Assembly: GCA_964023275.1 (NCBI GenBank)
Contig: OZ029923.1
Location: 8,608,685-8,672,684, forward strand
Length of the DNA: 64,000 bases
Direction of reading: 5' to 3'
Source of the DNA: Norana najaformis
Lineage: Eukaryota > Annelida > Clitellata > Crassiclitellata > Hormogastridae
A program made the translations under genes and the position numbers. This document shows, piece by piece, positions 10,446-23,117 of the stretch (the first letter of the stretch is position 1; every line of letters begins with the position of its first letter). Below the pieces are notes generated by a model. That model was not told the origin of the DNA. It ran no database searches and saw only the letters and a list, made by a program, of their open reading frames with translations.

Positions 10446-10499
10446 CGAACAGGCAACTGAACGAGGTAATAAAAGGAGGAGAAGGCCGGTCAGAGCCAC
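10446..10499 (-). CDS. Candidate signal-peptide exon of the nicotinic receptor gene
   Basis: A minus-strand ATG opens MALTGLLLLLLPRSVACS, a short hydrophobic leader with a small-residue end, followed by a possible but weak donor (TCG then GTTTCT). It lies 1.9 kb upstream of the first certain exon. With a phase-0 donor it would join exon 2 only if that exon used the earlier acceptor (TCTAAG then CCA); the family's usual exon 1/2 junction is phase 1, which fits less well. This is position and composition only, so it may be chance. Confidence 0.22.
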
Positions 10500-11336
10500 A
10501 CGTGTCCAATGAAGAAAATGGCAGTTAATTGTGGCAAGACTACCCTGGCGAGCTTTTCTTATGAATTCGCTCGGATTAGGCGATAATCGCGCACTTCAAA
10601 AAGAGTAGGTCTACCTCTAGAAATCGCTCGTGCTCGATGAAAGAGACAGAACCATCAAAGCATCGAGCGAGAACATCGAAAAGAAGACAACGCTATGCTA
10701 ACAGCAAAGGGGAAATCGACATCGAATTCTTAACAAGGACTGAGTCAGAAAGAAAGCCTTCTTGAGGCTGTTGGCGTGTAGTCGATATCGAGACAGACTG
10801 AGGTGAACGGGCCGCGAGACGGCGTTTGCGAAAAAATAAGGCCGACCGATCGATAGGCAGAACAATGTCTTCGAAATCCTAAATCTTTTATATGGAAAAA
10901 AATCTACAATATATTGATAACTAATCAGGGCAATCTAATATAATCTAGACAAATACAAAATTTATCTAATCTGTATATTGCTGTAACCTATCTGCAATCC
11001 ATGATGTAAACTGGTGACTTCGTAGCGGAACTTTTTGTTCAATTGGCACCAATGTATGTAACAGACTGTAACTGTAATTGTTTAAATATTATGGTGATCA
11101 ATGAAATGATCTAAAATCTAAATCTAATCAGATATGGCCTTATCAGATATGACCAAACCCTAACTGATCTAGAAGGATTCGGTCATACCCCCTTAAGTAG
11201 GTATCTTAGAGGGGCAGTACATAGATCTTATGGGTGAATGAATGAATGAATTAATGAAATTATCACCTCATCATATGTCTTGTACGTAGTCATGTGGAAG
11301 ACTTGTAATTATTAATGAAGATCTGAACTTCCTGTT

Positions 11337-11580
11337 TGTCTTCTTGTTCTTCTTCTTGTTCTTCTTGTTCTTGTTCTTCTCCTTTTTCTTCTTCTTATTC
11401 TTCTTCTTCTTCTCCTCCTTTTTCTTCTTCTTCCGATTCTTTTTTCTAGTCCACCTCCGCCTCCTCCTTCATCATCATCTTCTTGTTTTTCTTATTCTTC
11501 TCCTTTCTTCTTTACATCCCGTGGCTTATTGCCTCGTTGGTGTCGATCGCTTGCCTCTCTATGTTCCTCCTTTTGGTAGT
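11337..11580. repeat. Pyrimidine tract (TTC/TTG)n
   Basis: TTCTTCTTG-type, almost purine-free top strand to 11440, then mixed CTC/TCA. Similar tracts occur at 33385-33560 and 41386-41560. Confidence 0.88.
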
Positions 11581-11955
11581 CTCCATTGGTGAATAAAATT
11601 AAAGCAAGATTCAGCAGGCTGCAATGAAATCCCTAGGAAGTCATTTTCACTGCGCGGAATGCTAGGTCTCTGCTGCTTACATCCACAAAGCCCTCGCCGA
11701 AGATTATGGTAGATAATTTAAAAAGGATTCAGAAGACGTAAGTAGGAAATCATTTTCACTTATGGAATGTGAGGCCTATATTCCAAGCATTCAATCGCAT
11801 AAAATCCTACTGAAATTAAGAGAGGTAAATTCGCAGACAATTCCTGAGAAATCGTACGGAGATTGTTTTTTCGTCTGACGGCTTCATTTGACTAAGAGCC
11901 GGTGAATAGGCTGGTCTTCCGCATGCAGCTTTTATGTAGCGCCGAGACGTTTCGG

Positions 11956-12119
11956 GGGGTATGGAAGCCTATTGGTTGGAGAGCTCCGCTTGTAACACGG
12001 GGAGTACGGGTTCGAACCTCTAAGTAGACGGTTACCTTGTAAGGACTTACACTCGCAATTGCTGAGCGCCATTGGTTGATGCTTAGTAGTTACAAAGTGG
12101 CGCTTAATAAATGCAGAAG
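11956..12119 (+). mobile_element. SINE family A, copy 4
   Basis: Full pattern, with a small deletion in the core (GTAAGGACTTACACTCGC) and an intact tail ending AAATGCAGAAG. Confidence 0.83.
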
Positions 12120-12956
12120 GGGCGCTATAAAAACTATGAACTGCAGTGCTATACATTACTTCCTTGTAAGTAATGCAGTGGAAAATATATTAAAAATATA
12201 TAAAAATATATACAGTAATATATAAGGCTATATTAAAAATAGACAAAAATCGAACGAAACGGAGTTTGACAGCTAAGTGCAGCACAACCTAATTGTAATT
12301 GTAACTGGAAATTCGTATAGCGCCGTTTCAAGGAAACTGTAAACAATGTTAAATGTCAGTATGAAAAGTCATCAGTTAGGAAGCAGTGCTCAGACAAGTA
12401 AAAAAATGTCACGCGTGAATGACTCCTACGCACACGTAGGACCCAAACAAAGCCGGAGTTGACAGATGACAATACGTTCAGAGTTCCTGGACCTCGTGGC
12501 ATCGAAGATAAGGGACGACGAAGCAGGGTCTACATCACATTTTTCATAACCCAACGTTGTGTAAAATTTAATGTTGTGCAATGTATATGCAGTAGAGTGT
12601 AGCTCGACTTCTGCGTAGCATGGTTCGGCAATTTCTCGAAATCGCCGAATGATTGAAAAAGCCGATGTGGTCGGTTCGAAATCCTAGCCTACCACTGAGG
12701 AGAGTGGTAAGCTGAGTCTTTGGCCATTATATAGCAGCTTACCAGAGCAAGTCAGTGGTAAGCCACTGGTAAGCATTCGTTCGCCAATAATTAATCCCAT
12801 CTCACGCGGACACGGCGGCTGAGGTATCCATGTCAAGTCCCCTTTGAGGCGGCGGGACTTCGCCTATCAACTCTGCGTCAGAGGTTCGGTCTGCGACGAA
12901 CAGTAAATTATTTATCGCAAAGTGGAAAGATCAAATCTTCACGTCTGCCTGCCTGC

Positions 12957-13021
12957 CTGTCTGTGTGCGTCTGTCTGTGTGCGTCTGTCTGTGTGCGTCT
13001 GTCTGTGTGCGTCTGTCCGTA
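12957..13021. repeat. 14-bp tandem repeat (GTCTGTCTGTGTGC)
   Basis: About four and a half units, then a long degenerate TG/CTG-rich stretch to about 13350. Confidence 0.85.
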
Positions 13022-13732
13022 TGAGTCTGTTTGTGTGAGAGTCTGCACGTGTCTGCCGTGGTATGTATACGTCTGCGTGCATTTTTACTTGTGTCTGTGT
13101 TTATATGGCTGTCTTTCGCTGGCTGCCTGTGTGTTTCTGCGTGTCTGTCGTGCTTGTATACTCTTGTGCTTGTGTGTTTGTATGGTTTCGTGTATGTCTT
13201 TCTTTCTCTATAGCTGGCCGATTGTCTGTCTTCTTGCCTGCTTGCCCAAGTTTAAGGGTCGTGTTCGTGTAGTTTTCATTGTATGTTTGCGTGTCTATGC
13301 GTATGTGTATCTTTGTGCGTCTTTGCGTGTATGTCTCGTAAGGCTATCCGTACATCTATGGTCGTCCAAGGCATTCAATTTGTATACGGACCTTGTGTGT
13401 GGTAGACGAATGCTGGTCTTTATGAGGAAATGCTGCGCCAATGTATTTACGAATGTGACTCCGATGCAGTAATTCTATTTGCGAAGTCAAACGTAGCAAC
13501 GACTGTAGACAATGATTACAGCGATGATTATGATGATGACGACGACGACGACGATGGAGAATGGAAATTAGATGAAGCCAGTGCGCTACCAGCAGCATCA
13601 GCAGCGAGAATATCAGATGCTAAAGAATTCATCGATGATTAACTACGCCGCATACTTCTATTCATACTCGCGTGCTTGATGCTATCGAAAAGACAAGGAG
13701 TAAATTATTATACAGATATTCCGGATAGGCAT

Positions 13733-13815
13733 ATAAATGATATATTCCGTTATCCATTAAATATGATATATTCCGATATCCATTAAAAATGATATATTCC
13801 GATATTTATACAAAT
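13733..13815. repeat. ~32-bp AT-rich tandem repeat
   Basis: ATGATATATTCCG then ATATCCATTAAA repeated about three times. Confidence 0.8.
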
Positions 13816-13904
13816 AATATATGCGCTGCACTTTCATTTATATTTATACAATTATTTCATATTTCAATAAGAATTTGTTCTAGGTTCTTTCGCATAGTAC
13901 AACA

Positions 13905-14081
13905 CTCAAATAACATGATTGTGTTAACACGTCAATAAGAATAATAATATGATTATGAAAAATCTACATCAGTTAGAATAATAACATGATTATGAGCACA
14001 CGCCAATTAGAGTAATAACTCAGCTATTGCAACATGTCATTAGAATAACAAACAGCATGATTATGGTAACAAACCAGGTAT
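13905..14081. repeat. Second copy of the ~34-bp minisatellite block
   Basis: Same units and same ending (CAACATGTCATTAGAATAAC, then GGTAACAAACCAGGTA) as 8800-8911, direct orientation, 5.2 kb away. Confidence 0.85.
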
Positions 14082-15151
14082 AATAATTACACAATAAGGG
14101 TTGTTAACTCCTAAAGAATCACATATTACGACACTCAAATTAACAGACTGGTATTATATCGCGGCCTCTCGTGCACTGGGCTGAACTTCTGGCTTGACAA
14201 AGAGTTGTCAGTTTACGCAAGGCACCTGGATTCAATCCCTCGACGCAGATGTGGAGACAAAATGCATTTGGCAATCTGCTTTCGGTCTTTCTGTCTCTGT
14301 CGCCGAGGAACTTGAAACTATATTAAAATACAGCACCGATGAAGAGGGATACGATTTCAAATTATTCCATAAGGAGTGTAAAATGTCATGATTTAAAATG
14401 TTCTACTGCACTTAAACTTGCCGCCGTACATAAAACTTTAATTCGACGGAATATAACTGGAGTCCATTTAGGAAACTACCTGTCTCCTATGGCTTTCACT
14501 CTTTGAAACTTCGACTGTAACTTCTTGAACAAATCTATCATATACTGATGTAACTTCTTGAACAAAGCTCTCATATACTGAGAAGCATTAATACAATTTG
14601 TTTCTATTTGATTGAGTTGACACGAAAAAAGAAAATCGAAAATCAGAAGAAAATTTAAAAACCATTGGACTGAGCTTCTGCGTTCAAAACTCTTCTGAAA
14701 CAGATTCGCGTTGCCAATTTGCAGTTCTGGAATCATTTTGTGATTGGCCTGCGTTCCATTACTCGGGTGACCCAGTAGTCAGCCAATCAATCACTTGATC
14801 AACGAATCATCACATCTTCAATCATCCGATCAGCCAGTAAAACACTTCAGGGAATTCCAAACCTTTGATTAGAAGTCTAGTAGTAAACTCGCAAAGGTTT
14901 TCAGCGTCGTTACAGCGAAAATTAATGTGGCCAGATCCACCTTAGATCCATCAGATACTTTACATGAAAATGAAGCATTCCAACTAAAGACAAATACAAA
15001 AATAAAGCCAAAATTTATAGTGCGCCGGTTACATCTATAGTAATCAACAGAGTAATAGTCATGCAGTTTATGTAATCAGAAGCGACAGTATGACGACTGT
15101 CTATACACAGTTCACGAGTACATTTTGTCTGACAACATTTTATCTAACCTA

Positions 15152-15477
15152 ATCTAATCTGATCTTACCTACTCTATTCTACTCTAATCTAATCTGATCT
15201 GATCAAATCCAAACCACACCAATCCTATCGAATCCAGTCTAATCTAATCTCATCTAACTTAACCTAACCTAATCTAACCCTAACCTAACCTAAGATAACA
15301 CAACTTAACATAACTTAACATAACTTAATCTAACATAACATAATCTAACCTAATCTAACCTAATCTAACCTAATCTAACCTAATCTAACCTAATCTAACC
15401 TAATCTAACCTAATCTAAAATAATCTAATCCAATCCAATATAATCTAATCTGATTTAATCTAATGTAATCTAATGAC
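15152..15477. repeat. Degenerate telomere-like (CTAATCTAAC)n array
   Basis: Core 15345-15418 is a regular 10-bp CCTAATCTAA repeat; the flanks hold CCTAACCTAA and CCCTAACCTAACC pieces resembling the reverse strand of TTAGG/TTAGGG. Probably an interstitial, decayed telomere-like or simple satellite tract. Confidence 0.8.
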
Positions 15478-16157
15478 TTCTACAGGGCCGTTGTTATGAT
15501 GTACCAGCCGATGACCTCTTCGAAATGAGCCCACAGTCCAAAATCGTGCATCGTTGGAGAGGCCCATCAGTCCAAGTCGAGAAGGACAGGGAAACACAGT
15601 ATTTGTGAATTACTTGATGAGCGCTATATTAATTGTGTCTCAGTACAGACATACATACGAACATTCTGGCAGCATTAGAGTATAAATATAATTTATGGAA
15701 ACGGCAGTCACTAATGTTACCAGAACGCTCATAGATACTAACTGTGATATTGAAGCACATTCGCTGTGGCCAAAAACCGGACATTACTGTATCATTTTGA
15801 AGTAGGCCTGATTAGACAAGCCGTTGGCATTCCACAGTCACACGATTGTCTGCTCCTAGCATACATGAATTTTAACAGCATCGTGTCTGCTTCCATACGA
15901 GCCATTGTTATTTCCAGGAGCGTCTACCTTCTTCTGGCCGTAGCAATTTCCGGTGCACGTCCTATGCTGTCGATTCTTTACCGAACATCGTTGGGTCTTT
16001 AGGGAGAGGCTGCAGCTCAGTCCGCTTCGCTGAGCTCCCCTTAATTCCAGATGCCCCTAAAGCCCTCGGTCGAACGAACATCCGGTCGAGTACCATATAG
16101 GGCGACCTTGTGACCTCCGACCTCCATCGGTCTCTTATTAGCGTGCGTCGTATGCAC

Positions 16158-16234
16158 CACTGGCTTCCATTCCTCGCGGCCAGTCGGTCCTCCTTCATCT
16201 CCGTCACCCGTTCGGCGTCGAAGCGGCGCTCGCC
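16158..16234 (-). CDS. Candidate coding exon, unrecognised
   Basis: A long pyrimidine tract ending CTTTCCAG is followed on the minus strand by 77 GC-rich bases open in one frame (GERRFDAERVTEMKED, RLAARNGSQ) and a possible donor AGTG|GTGCAT. Third positions are strongly G/C, unlike the surrounding AT-rich DNA. No family recognised and no partner exon found. It could be chance or a repeat remnant. Confidence 0.25.
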
Positions 16235-16394
16235 CTGGAAAGCTTGAAAGAAGGCAAGGGCGAAGGGTACCGGGAAGCAGAGAAGGAGGCAATAAAGATA
16301 AATAAGCAGCCAATAGATTTGCGCTGTTGGCACGACGGCATGAGTGGCGCCGACATGACTCGTGCTTGACCATAAGAAGACTTAAAGAGTGTTT

Positions 16395-16525
16395 TTAAAG
16401 AGGTAGAGTAAGGTAAAACAAGGTAAGGTAACATACTGTCTAGTAAATTAAGAGAAGGTAATGCAAGATAAGGTAATAAAGACATCGCAAGGTAACTGAA
16501 GGTAAGGTAGGTTGAGGTATGTTTC
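16395..16525. repeat. Degenerate (AAGGT)n
   Basis: AAGGTAAGGTA-type units mixed with AAGATAAGGTAA. Confidence 0.75.
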
Positions 16526-17120
16526 TATAAACATCATTCTGCATTTATGTGGAGCCAGCTTTTAAAGACCAAGCTAGTTCAAAGATATTATTTATAAGTG
16601 ATTATCTTAAGGGAGATTATGACCCGTACCTTCCGCGCTACAAGATTTGCGCTTAACCAATAGGCCACTGCGTCACAGTATGTATTGTTTAAAGCTACAT
16701 ACACTAAGTTAACTACCTCTCCAGTGTTTCAATTGGCCTCACAGCTGGCCTTAACATCGGGAATCTATACTTGGCAGTCGAGGGTTAACCTCATTCCGAG
16801 GGACATTCATTCCAACGACGAGTGAAGACGCTGAGCTCTTGGATCTTCTAAGCCTCCTATAAATTGTAAATAAGCTGCCAGATGAAGCACTTCAACTGAG
16901 GCGCGACTTATGAATTATTCATTCTACGGACATGAATAATTACTCGCGTCGTTCCAATTACTCTCTTCGCAAGTGGATGACTGGCGTTTCGTAAACACCT
17001 ACCCTGCTTGTAATACGGTTTAATTAGGCGCTATATAATTGTTCATTTACTCTCTGCACTACTTTATCATCAACGTCGCATTTCAAAAGCACAAGAACAA
17101 TGTAATTAAATGCACTTAAA

Positions 17121-17250
17121 ATGCATGTGTGTACACACTCCGTGTGTATGCATGAGTTTGTATGTACTGTTTGTGTGTGTGCGCGCTTTATGCGTACGTA
17201 TGTGTGCATATATGTGTGTGCGTACGTGTGTACATATGTGGGCGTGTCTG
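17121..17250. repeat. Degenerate GT/GTAC-rich tract
   Basis: GTGTGTAC, GTACGTATGTG types next to the LINE end at 17272. Confidence 0.75.
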
Positions 17251-17271
17251 TCGTAATATTAATAGTAAACT

Positions 17272-17530
17272 CAAGATTTCTACAGCGCTCAACGAAAGCC
17301 AATTCGCGTGAACCAGCTATTAACAGGCGCTCAGTCAAAACAAAATCGATAGGCAGGAAGGGTTCTGTTCCAGGTTAAGATTCAAGAGTCAGTCAGGCAG
17401 ACAGTCAGACGGCTATGGTGGATGGTGTTTGGAATTGAACCGACAGCAAAGTGCGATAAGGGGAAGAGGAAGAATCAGGATTGAATTTGTGAAAGAGGAG
17501 TGTTTTCAGTTTTGAGTGGAAGTCTGCGTA
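17272..17530 (-). mobile_element. CR1/L2-like LINE 3-prime end with last codons
   Basis: The minus strand reads FHSKLKTLLFHKFNPDSSSS, the usual last residues of CR1/L2 reverse transcriptase ORFs, then the same 3-prime UTR as the copies at 4965 and 23262. Confidence 0.75.
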
Positions 17531-17941
17531 TCTGCAGATTCCTGCACGAATGTGGCACCGTATTTTTGTGCTACGGATCCTACGAACCATAACACTGAGA
17601 CAGACTCAGACATTTCCAAGACCATGAATAAGTCATCGCACGAGTGCACATTTAAAGCAGCTTTTAATCGACTCCGAATTAACATACACACCAAACACGT
17701 GACCCGCACCTCGTGACTAAGACTGTCCTCAATGTGCCGTCTGTTTGGATGCGCTGCACTGCGTGGATTTTCCTACGGGTCTGGTGTTTTCCTGCACTCC
17801 AAATTCCATAAGCCATCGACTTTGGCGAACCGCGGATGAACTGAGGCGGACATTATCCCTGTTTGCGTTTTGTTAAATAACTGTGTACACAGATAGGAGT
17901 TAGACTTCGTATTTGGATAGCAACTAGATATGCAACATGCT

Positions 17942-18473
17942 TACACACTCCCGCACATATGTTCATGAGTACATGCATACATACATACACACATACACAC
18001 ATATATGCATACATACACGCATGCATACATACATACATGCATACATACGTACATACATACATGCACATATATATGCTTACATACGTACATGCATACATAT
18101 ATACACGCATGCACACATACATACATGCATGCATACATTTATACATGCATACATACACACATGCACACATATATGCCTATATAAATATATATGCATACAT
18201 ACATACATACATACATTTATACATACCTACATGCATACATACACACATTCACACATATATGCCTACATACAATCATGCATACATACATACATACATACAT
18301 ACATTCATACATATATACATACAAACATACATTGATCCATACATACATTCATAACATACATACATGCATACATACATACAACTATACATGCATATATACA
18401 TTCATACCAACATACATAAATGCATACATACGAACATATATATACATTAATATATACACATATACACACTGAC
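17942..18473. repeat. (CATA)n array, 530 bp
   Basis: CATA units with CACA, GCAT and TTTA variants. Open frames (HTYIHTYI or VCMYVCMY) are artefacts of the 4-bp period. Confidence 0.95.
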
Positions 18474-18907
18474 TCAATTACTAACGCATCTATTTAATTT
18501 GCTTTTCCACCCAAGGCTAAATGAACTCATAAATTTGTTATGCTTTTGAGAATAAATTCATTAATTACTTATTTATTGACTAACTTTCTAACTTACTTTC
18601 TTATAAATAAATAAACATTTGAGTTTGCATGGTCTCCCTTGAAGCTCCAGAGTTTGCCGATGGATGTCATCAAGTGCACGTAAAAACAACTGCGCAACGG
18701 ATAGCCTTACGAGATAAGAATCGCTGCTGGTGGAAGAAACATCGATGTCTTATCTTCTTCTTCCCTCTACGACTTTGTCTCTTTCTGCTTGTGACAAAGA
18801 GTAGATCGGTCGACCGGACACATGGATGCCAAAAGCTGGATCCAGAGAGTAAGATAGAAAAAGGTACGGAGACAGAGAGAGACAGACAGAAAACTGAGGA
18901 GGATATA

Positions 18908-18957
18908 TATATATGTATGTGTGTGTGCGCGCGCGTGTGTGTGTGTGTGTGTGTGAA
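18908..18957. repeat. (AT)n(GT)n
   Basis: Short AT run, then GT with CGCGCG in the middle. Confidence 0.9.
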
Positions 18958-19007
18958 GAGACAAAAAATAGACACTGCTTTTAAAGATAGTGAGAGAGGG
19001 AGAGAGA

Positions 19008-19584
19008 AAGACAGATACAGTAAGACCGGGAGACAGTGAGAGAGACGAACACAGAGACAGACATAAACACAAATAAACCCATACACACATATTTATAGAC
19101 AGAAAGGCAGACAGGCAGAGACCAAAGAGCTTGTGCAGAGAGAGAGAGAAAGAGAAAGAGAGAAAAAGAAGGGAGAGGCAGGGGCAGAGGCAGAGGCAGA
19201 AGGAGAGGCAGAGAGAGATAGAGGCAGAGCCAGAGCAAAGACGAAGGCAGATACAAAGACAGAGGCAGAGATAGAGGCAGAGACATAGACAGAGGCAGAG
19301 AGAGAGGGAGAGGCAGAGGGAGAGACAGAGGCAGAGGCAGAGACAGAGACGAAGGCAGAAACAGAGACAGAGGCAGAGATAGAGGCAGAGACAAAGACAG
19401 AGGCAGAGACAGAGGTAGAGGCAGAGGCAGAGGCAGAGGCAGAGACATAGACAGAGACAGAGACAGAGACAGAGGCAGAGGCAGAGGCAGTGGCAAGGCA
19501 GAGGCAGAGGCAGAGTGCATCTGTAGGACATGCGAAGATAGACTGATGGCCCGATGTACGTGCGGAACACGGGCGCAATATTTC

Positions 19585-19615
<31 letters not shown>

Positions 19616-19640
19616 CAGAGAGAGACAGACACACACACAG
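19008..19640. repeat. Purine array (GAGACAGAGGCAGA)n
   Basis: About 630 bp of GAGACA/GAGGCA hexamers, strand-asymmetric (nearly no T on the plus strand). Frames on the minus strand give LCLCLSLS artefacts. Confidence 0.94.
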
Positions 19641-19912
19641 ACAGACGCATATGCAGAGATATCATATATCCGATCGATGGCGCACAGATAGACAGATGGC
19701 CCGATACACGAACCCATTTATCTAGACGGACATTTGTCATACGCTCGCATTAGGCGCTCTATGATATGGTAAGCGAAATCGTAACAAACATTTATACAGC
19801 GCCTGTTTCAGAGAGCTCCCTTGAGGCAAGCAGTATGACTAATAAAAAAGATGTAGATATATAGCTAGAGAGATAGAAACACAGATTGACCCACATATAT
19901 GTACAGTGATAC

Positions 19913-19915
<3 letters not shown>

Positions 19916-19951
<36 letters not shown>

Positions 19952-19972
19952 GAGAGAGAGAGAGAGAGACAT
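19916..19972. repeat. (TA)n(AG)n
   Basis: TA dinucleotides followed by AG dinucleotides. Confidence 0.9.
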
Positions 19973-20146
19973 TGATAAAGATATGCAAAGATACGTTCCT
20001 TTGCTTGCGAATATGTAAATGTAAATGTAATCTCCGAAATTCCTCAGGTCACAAGAAAGCTGCATTAGGGTAACCAGCTTGTTCACGGCGCTATATCAAT
20101 TTAAGTCCGAGAGATCCAGGTTCTTGGGTCAGTCAGTATAGGCCTG

Positions 20147-20325
20147 TTGGGTGGCATATTGGATAGAGCGCTCGGCTTGTAACGCGGAGAGTACGGGTTC
20201 GAGCCTCCTCCGAGACGGTTACTGTGTAGGGACCTTGAGCAAGTCCTTTACTCATAATTGCTCGGCGCCATCGATTGATGCTAAGTCACTTTTACAGTGG
20301 CGCATAATAAATGCAGAAATAATAC
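20147..20325 (+). mobile_element. SINE family A, copy 5 (best preserved)
   Basis: Contains the whole head, GGGACCTTGAGCAAGTCC core and tail ending ATGCAGAAATAAT; useful as the window's reference copy. Confidence 0.88.
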
Positions 20326-21144
20326 CGTAGAACGGAATACAAGCATAGAGTAACGTTTTTCTACAGCGACCGTATGGCCTTGACGCTGCTCATGTTTCAA
20401 TGAATTTAGAACGTGAGAAGATAGGAGAATAGAAACTATGGAGCAGGAAAGAGAAGAGAGAGAAGGTGGAAAATGAAATAATTTGGTACGAAAAGAAGTA
20501 AAAGAGAATGCATAGAATGGAAACGGAGTAGGTGTAGCGTGGAAGACGTTGCCCCGTTGTCCAATTACACAACCGAAACGTCGCACAGACAACCGATCTT
20601 GCGTGGGCTGAACTAACAAGCCCGTCGATAACGATTACAAATTGGCCTTCGCTTATATTCGGATCTGTCCGTCTGTCCGTCCGTCCGAATGAAAAGCGGT
20701 CGACGTCGTCGATCTGCCAGGCATCTGATAAGAGAGGAGGACTGCGAAAGGATTTCCTCGCCTTCCAAAAACGCCCCGTGTAAAGATAGGGCGCGGCGGT
20801 GGCATCTCAGCTGAAATAATGTCACGTTCAAGGGATTCGGTCTGTTCGGTATGCAGACGCTCAGATCGCTGTCAGCGCTCGCGTGTAATGGCTGCTTCCA
20901 ACAAACACTACTGCCCAGACAACCAGGTCTTTTGGGCGGACAGATGGTCCGCAAATGTGCAACTGGCGGTCGGCTAAGGGCCACCTTGTGGACCAATAAA
21001 CATTGCTGGCAGGGTGTATGTAGCAAGGTGACAAATTCCTACTGAATTGCCTGTCATTCGTAAGGGCTCTGAGTCCGAAGTAAGGATACAGGTGCTTCGT
21101 TAAAAATGACATAGTTAAGTCATTTTATTACGATGACATCCGCA

Positions 21145-21226
21145 AGTAAGTAAGTAAGTATGCAAGCAAGCAAGTAAGTAAGTAAGCAAGTGAGTGAGTA
21201 AGAAAGTAAGTAAATGAGTAATTATT
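21145..21226. repeat. (GTAA)n
   Basis: GTAA units with GCAA and GTGA variants. Confidence 0.9.
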
Positions 21227-21251
21227 ATTATAATTGAGTATCCGCTACAAG

Positions 21252-21357
21252 CAGAGAGAAAGAGAGAGACAGAGAGAGAGACAGAGAGACAGAGAGACAG
21301 AGAAAGAGACTGAGATAGAGACAGAGACAGACAGAGAGGCAGAAGAGAGACAGAGAA
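21252..21357. repeat. (GAGACA)n
   Basis: Purine-rich tract of the same kind as at 19008. Confidence 0.9.
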
Positions 21358-21744
21358 TTAGGAACCCTTTAATCTTTTTAAAGAGACGATTCCTACGGCC
21401 ATCGATTATCGTTCAGCCTACCGAACCAATTCGATCGGTCTGAGCGCCGTTCGATGGTCTCCTGTGCTTCGGTTTCATATGGTCAGCGCTTGACACGGTC
21501 GATGATCACCGGAATTCTGACCGGAACATCCGAAGTCAGATATTTCTCAATGAAGACGTCAAGCTGTTCATTGCTCGCGGGCGCTCGACCGTTACAACGC
21601 AATATTAGTCAACGGTTGAGGCTGCGGTCTGCCGGGCAAGTGGTCGGTCGGTCGGTCGGAATCGGGCAAACGAATTAGACATGTACATATATAGCAAAGA
21701 GCAGCGCATCCAAAGTGTGTGATCTTGAATGTCGAATTGGAACC

Positions 21745-22272
21745 GAACGAACAGAGAGAGAAACAGAGAGAGACAGAAAGGGAGAGAAAGAATGAGAGTG
21801 ATAGTAAGAGTAAGAGGCAGAGTGAGAGAAAGTGAGAAGGACAGGGACAGAGACAGGGACAGGGACAGGCAGAGCCAGAGGCAGAGATAGTGTGTGTGTT
21901 TGAGAGAGTGCGAAGAAAGAGAGGATATCGAGAGAGATAGAGGATGTGGTGACTGGTCGCTTTGCGCGCATGTGACATACTTAAATCGCTTAAAATTAAA
22001 GAAGATTAAAAAAATGTAGGAAAGAAACAAAGAAGAAGGAATGAAAGAAAGAAGAAAGGAATGAAGAAAGGAATGAATGAGGGAAGAATGAAAAACGGAA
22101 GAAAGCCCAAACGTCTCATAGAAAGAAGGAAGGAAGGAAAGAAGGAAGGAGAGAAGGACGGAAAGATGGAAGGAAGGAAGGAATTAATGAAGAAAGGAAT
22201 AAAGAATGGAAGGAATAAGAAAAGATGGGTAGAGGGAAGAAAGGAAAAAAAACAAGAAGGAAAGAAGGAAGA
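21745..22272. repeat. Purine-rich GAGACA then (GAAG)n tracts
   Basis: 21745-21905 GAGACAGG type; 22020-22272 GAAGGAAAGAAG type. Between them, 21925-21985 resembles the 122-bp repeat at 26241. Confidence 0.88.
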
Positions 22273-22739
22273 ACAGTCCCTCCTTAAATTGGTCGTTCCG
22301 TCAACAGTCATATCACCACCTACCAATACAATGTCTCGCTTGCCACGGTATTATCTCAACACTTCCTTCACTTTTCCAATTCGTCCCTATATCAGTCGTC
22401 AACTCCGTCATTCATCTGTCCATATCTTCTGCATCATCTCCAATCAACTGTGCAAGACAGAGATGATGCATGACTGCTGTATATCACTCTGTCTCACTTA
22501 ATGCGGCAGATGCTCTCTCTGCAGCAGCAACCAGAAAGAAGAGGATTCCTCCGTCCGACTCATCTTCCTCGCCGCTGCTGCTGCTGCTGCCTTTGTCTAC
22601 TTGGCTAAATTTTCCAATCAGCACGTCCGCATGTTATGCAATCATCCGCACGCTTTTAGGATACACGTCATCTATTTATACAATATGATTTTATACAATA
22701 CAATGCAATACAATGCCATAAAATACAACATGATACGAT

Positions 22740-23117
22740 CAGGGTCGGCACCAGAATATTTGGCGCCCTAGGCGAACCTGTCGCGCTTACCGGCGGTAAG
22801 TGCGATAACTAATTAATATTAAATTAACTAAGTTATTATAACCTTCATAAAGGAATGCAGCCGAATGCTGCAGCTTTAATTTAGTAGGCCCTATCGTCGT
22901 TCCTTATAATCATCTACGAATCTTTATTACTTCTAAATAAAACAAAAATATGGCACTTAATAATTTTTAAATTCAGGTATAATTCGTTTATTAATAAATG
23001 GTGTCAAAACGGCGGCAATGTTTTAAAAAACATTTCTTTATGTAGCTTTTCTGCCGCTCCCAGAAATGTGCCGCCCTAGGCGGCCGCCAAGTTCGCCTAG
23101 TGGTTAAACCGGCCACG
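22740..23117. mobile_element. Non-autonomous hAT MITE with 8-bp target-site duplication
   Basis: Starts CAGGGTCGGCACC, ends GGTTAAACCGGCCACG, flanked by gatacgat at 22732-22739 and 23118-23125. An 8-bp TSD and CAGGG-type ends fit hAT elements. Both subterminal parts carry GCCCTAGGCG. 378 bp, no transposase frame. Confidence 0.82.

Larger units (their letters stand above)
10505..22739. other. Gene-poor stretch, apart from listed repeats
   Basis: The unlisted gaps (10505-11336, 12120-12956, 14082-15151, 15478-16157, 16526-17120, 18474-18907, 20326-21144, 22273-22739) show no frame with recognisable motifs, no rRNA or tRNA. It is AT-rich unique-looking DNA and could include the 5-prime region of the receptor gene. 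Confidence 0.6.

Noticed and set aside
18767..19740. Minus-strand frames rich in Leu/Cys/Ser that look membrane-like
   Set aside because: Translation of a GAGACAGAGGCAGA array; three frames are open together.
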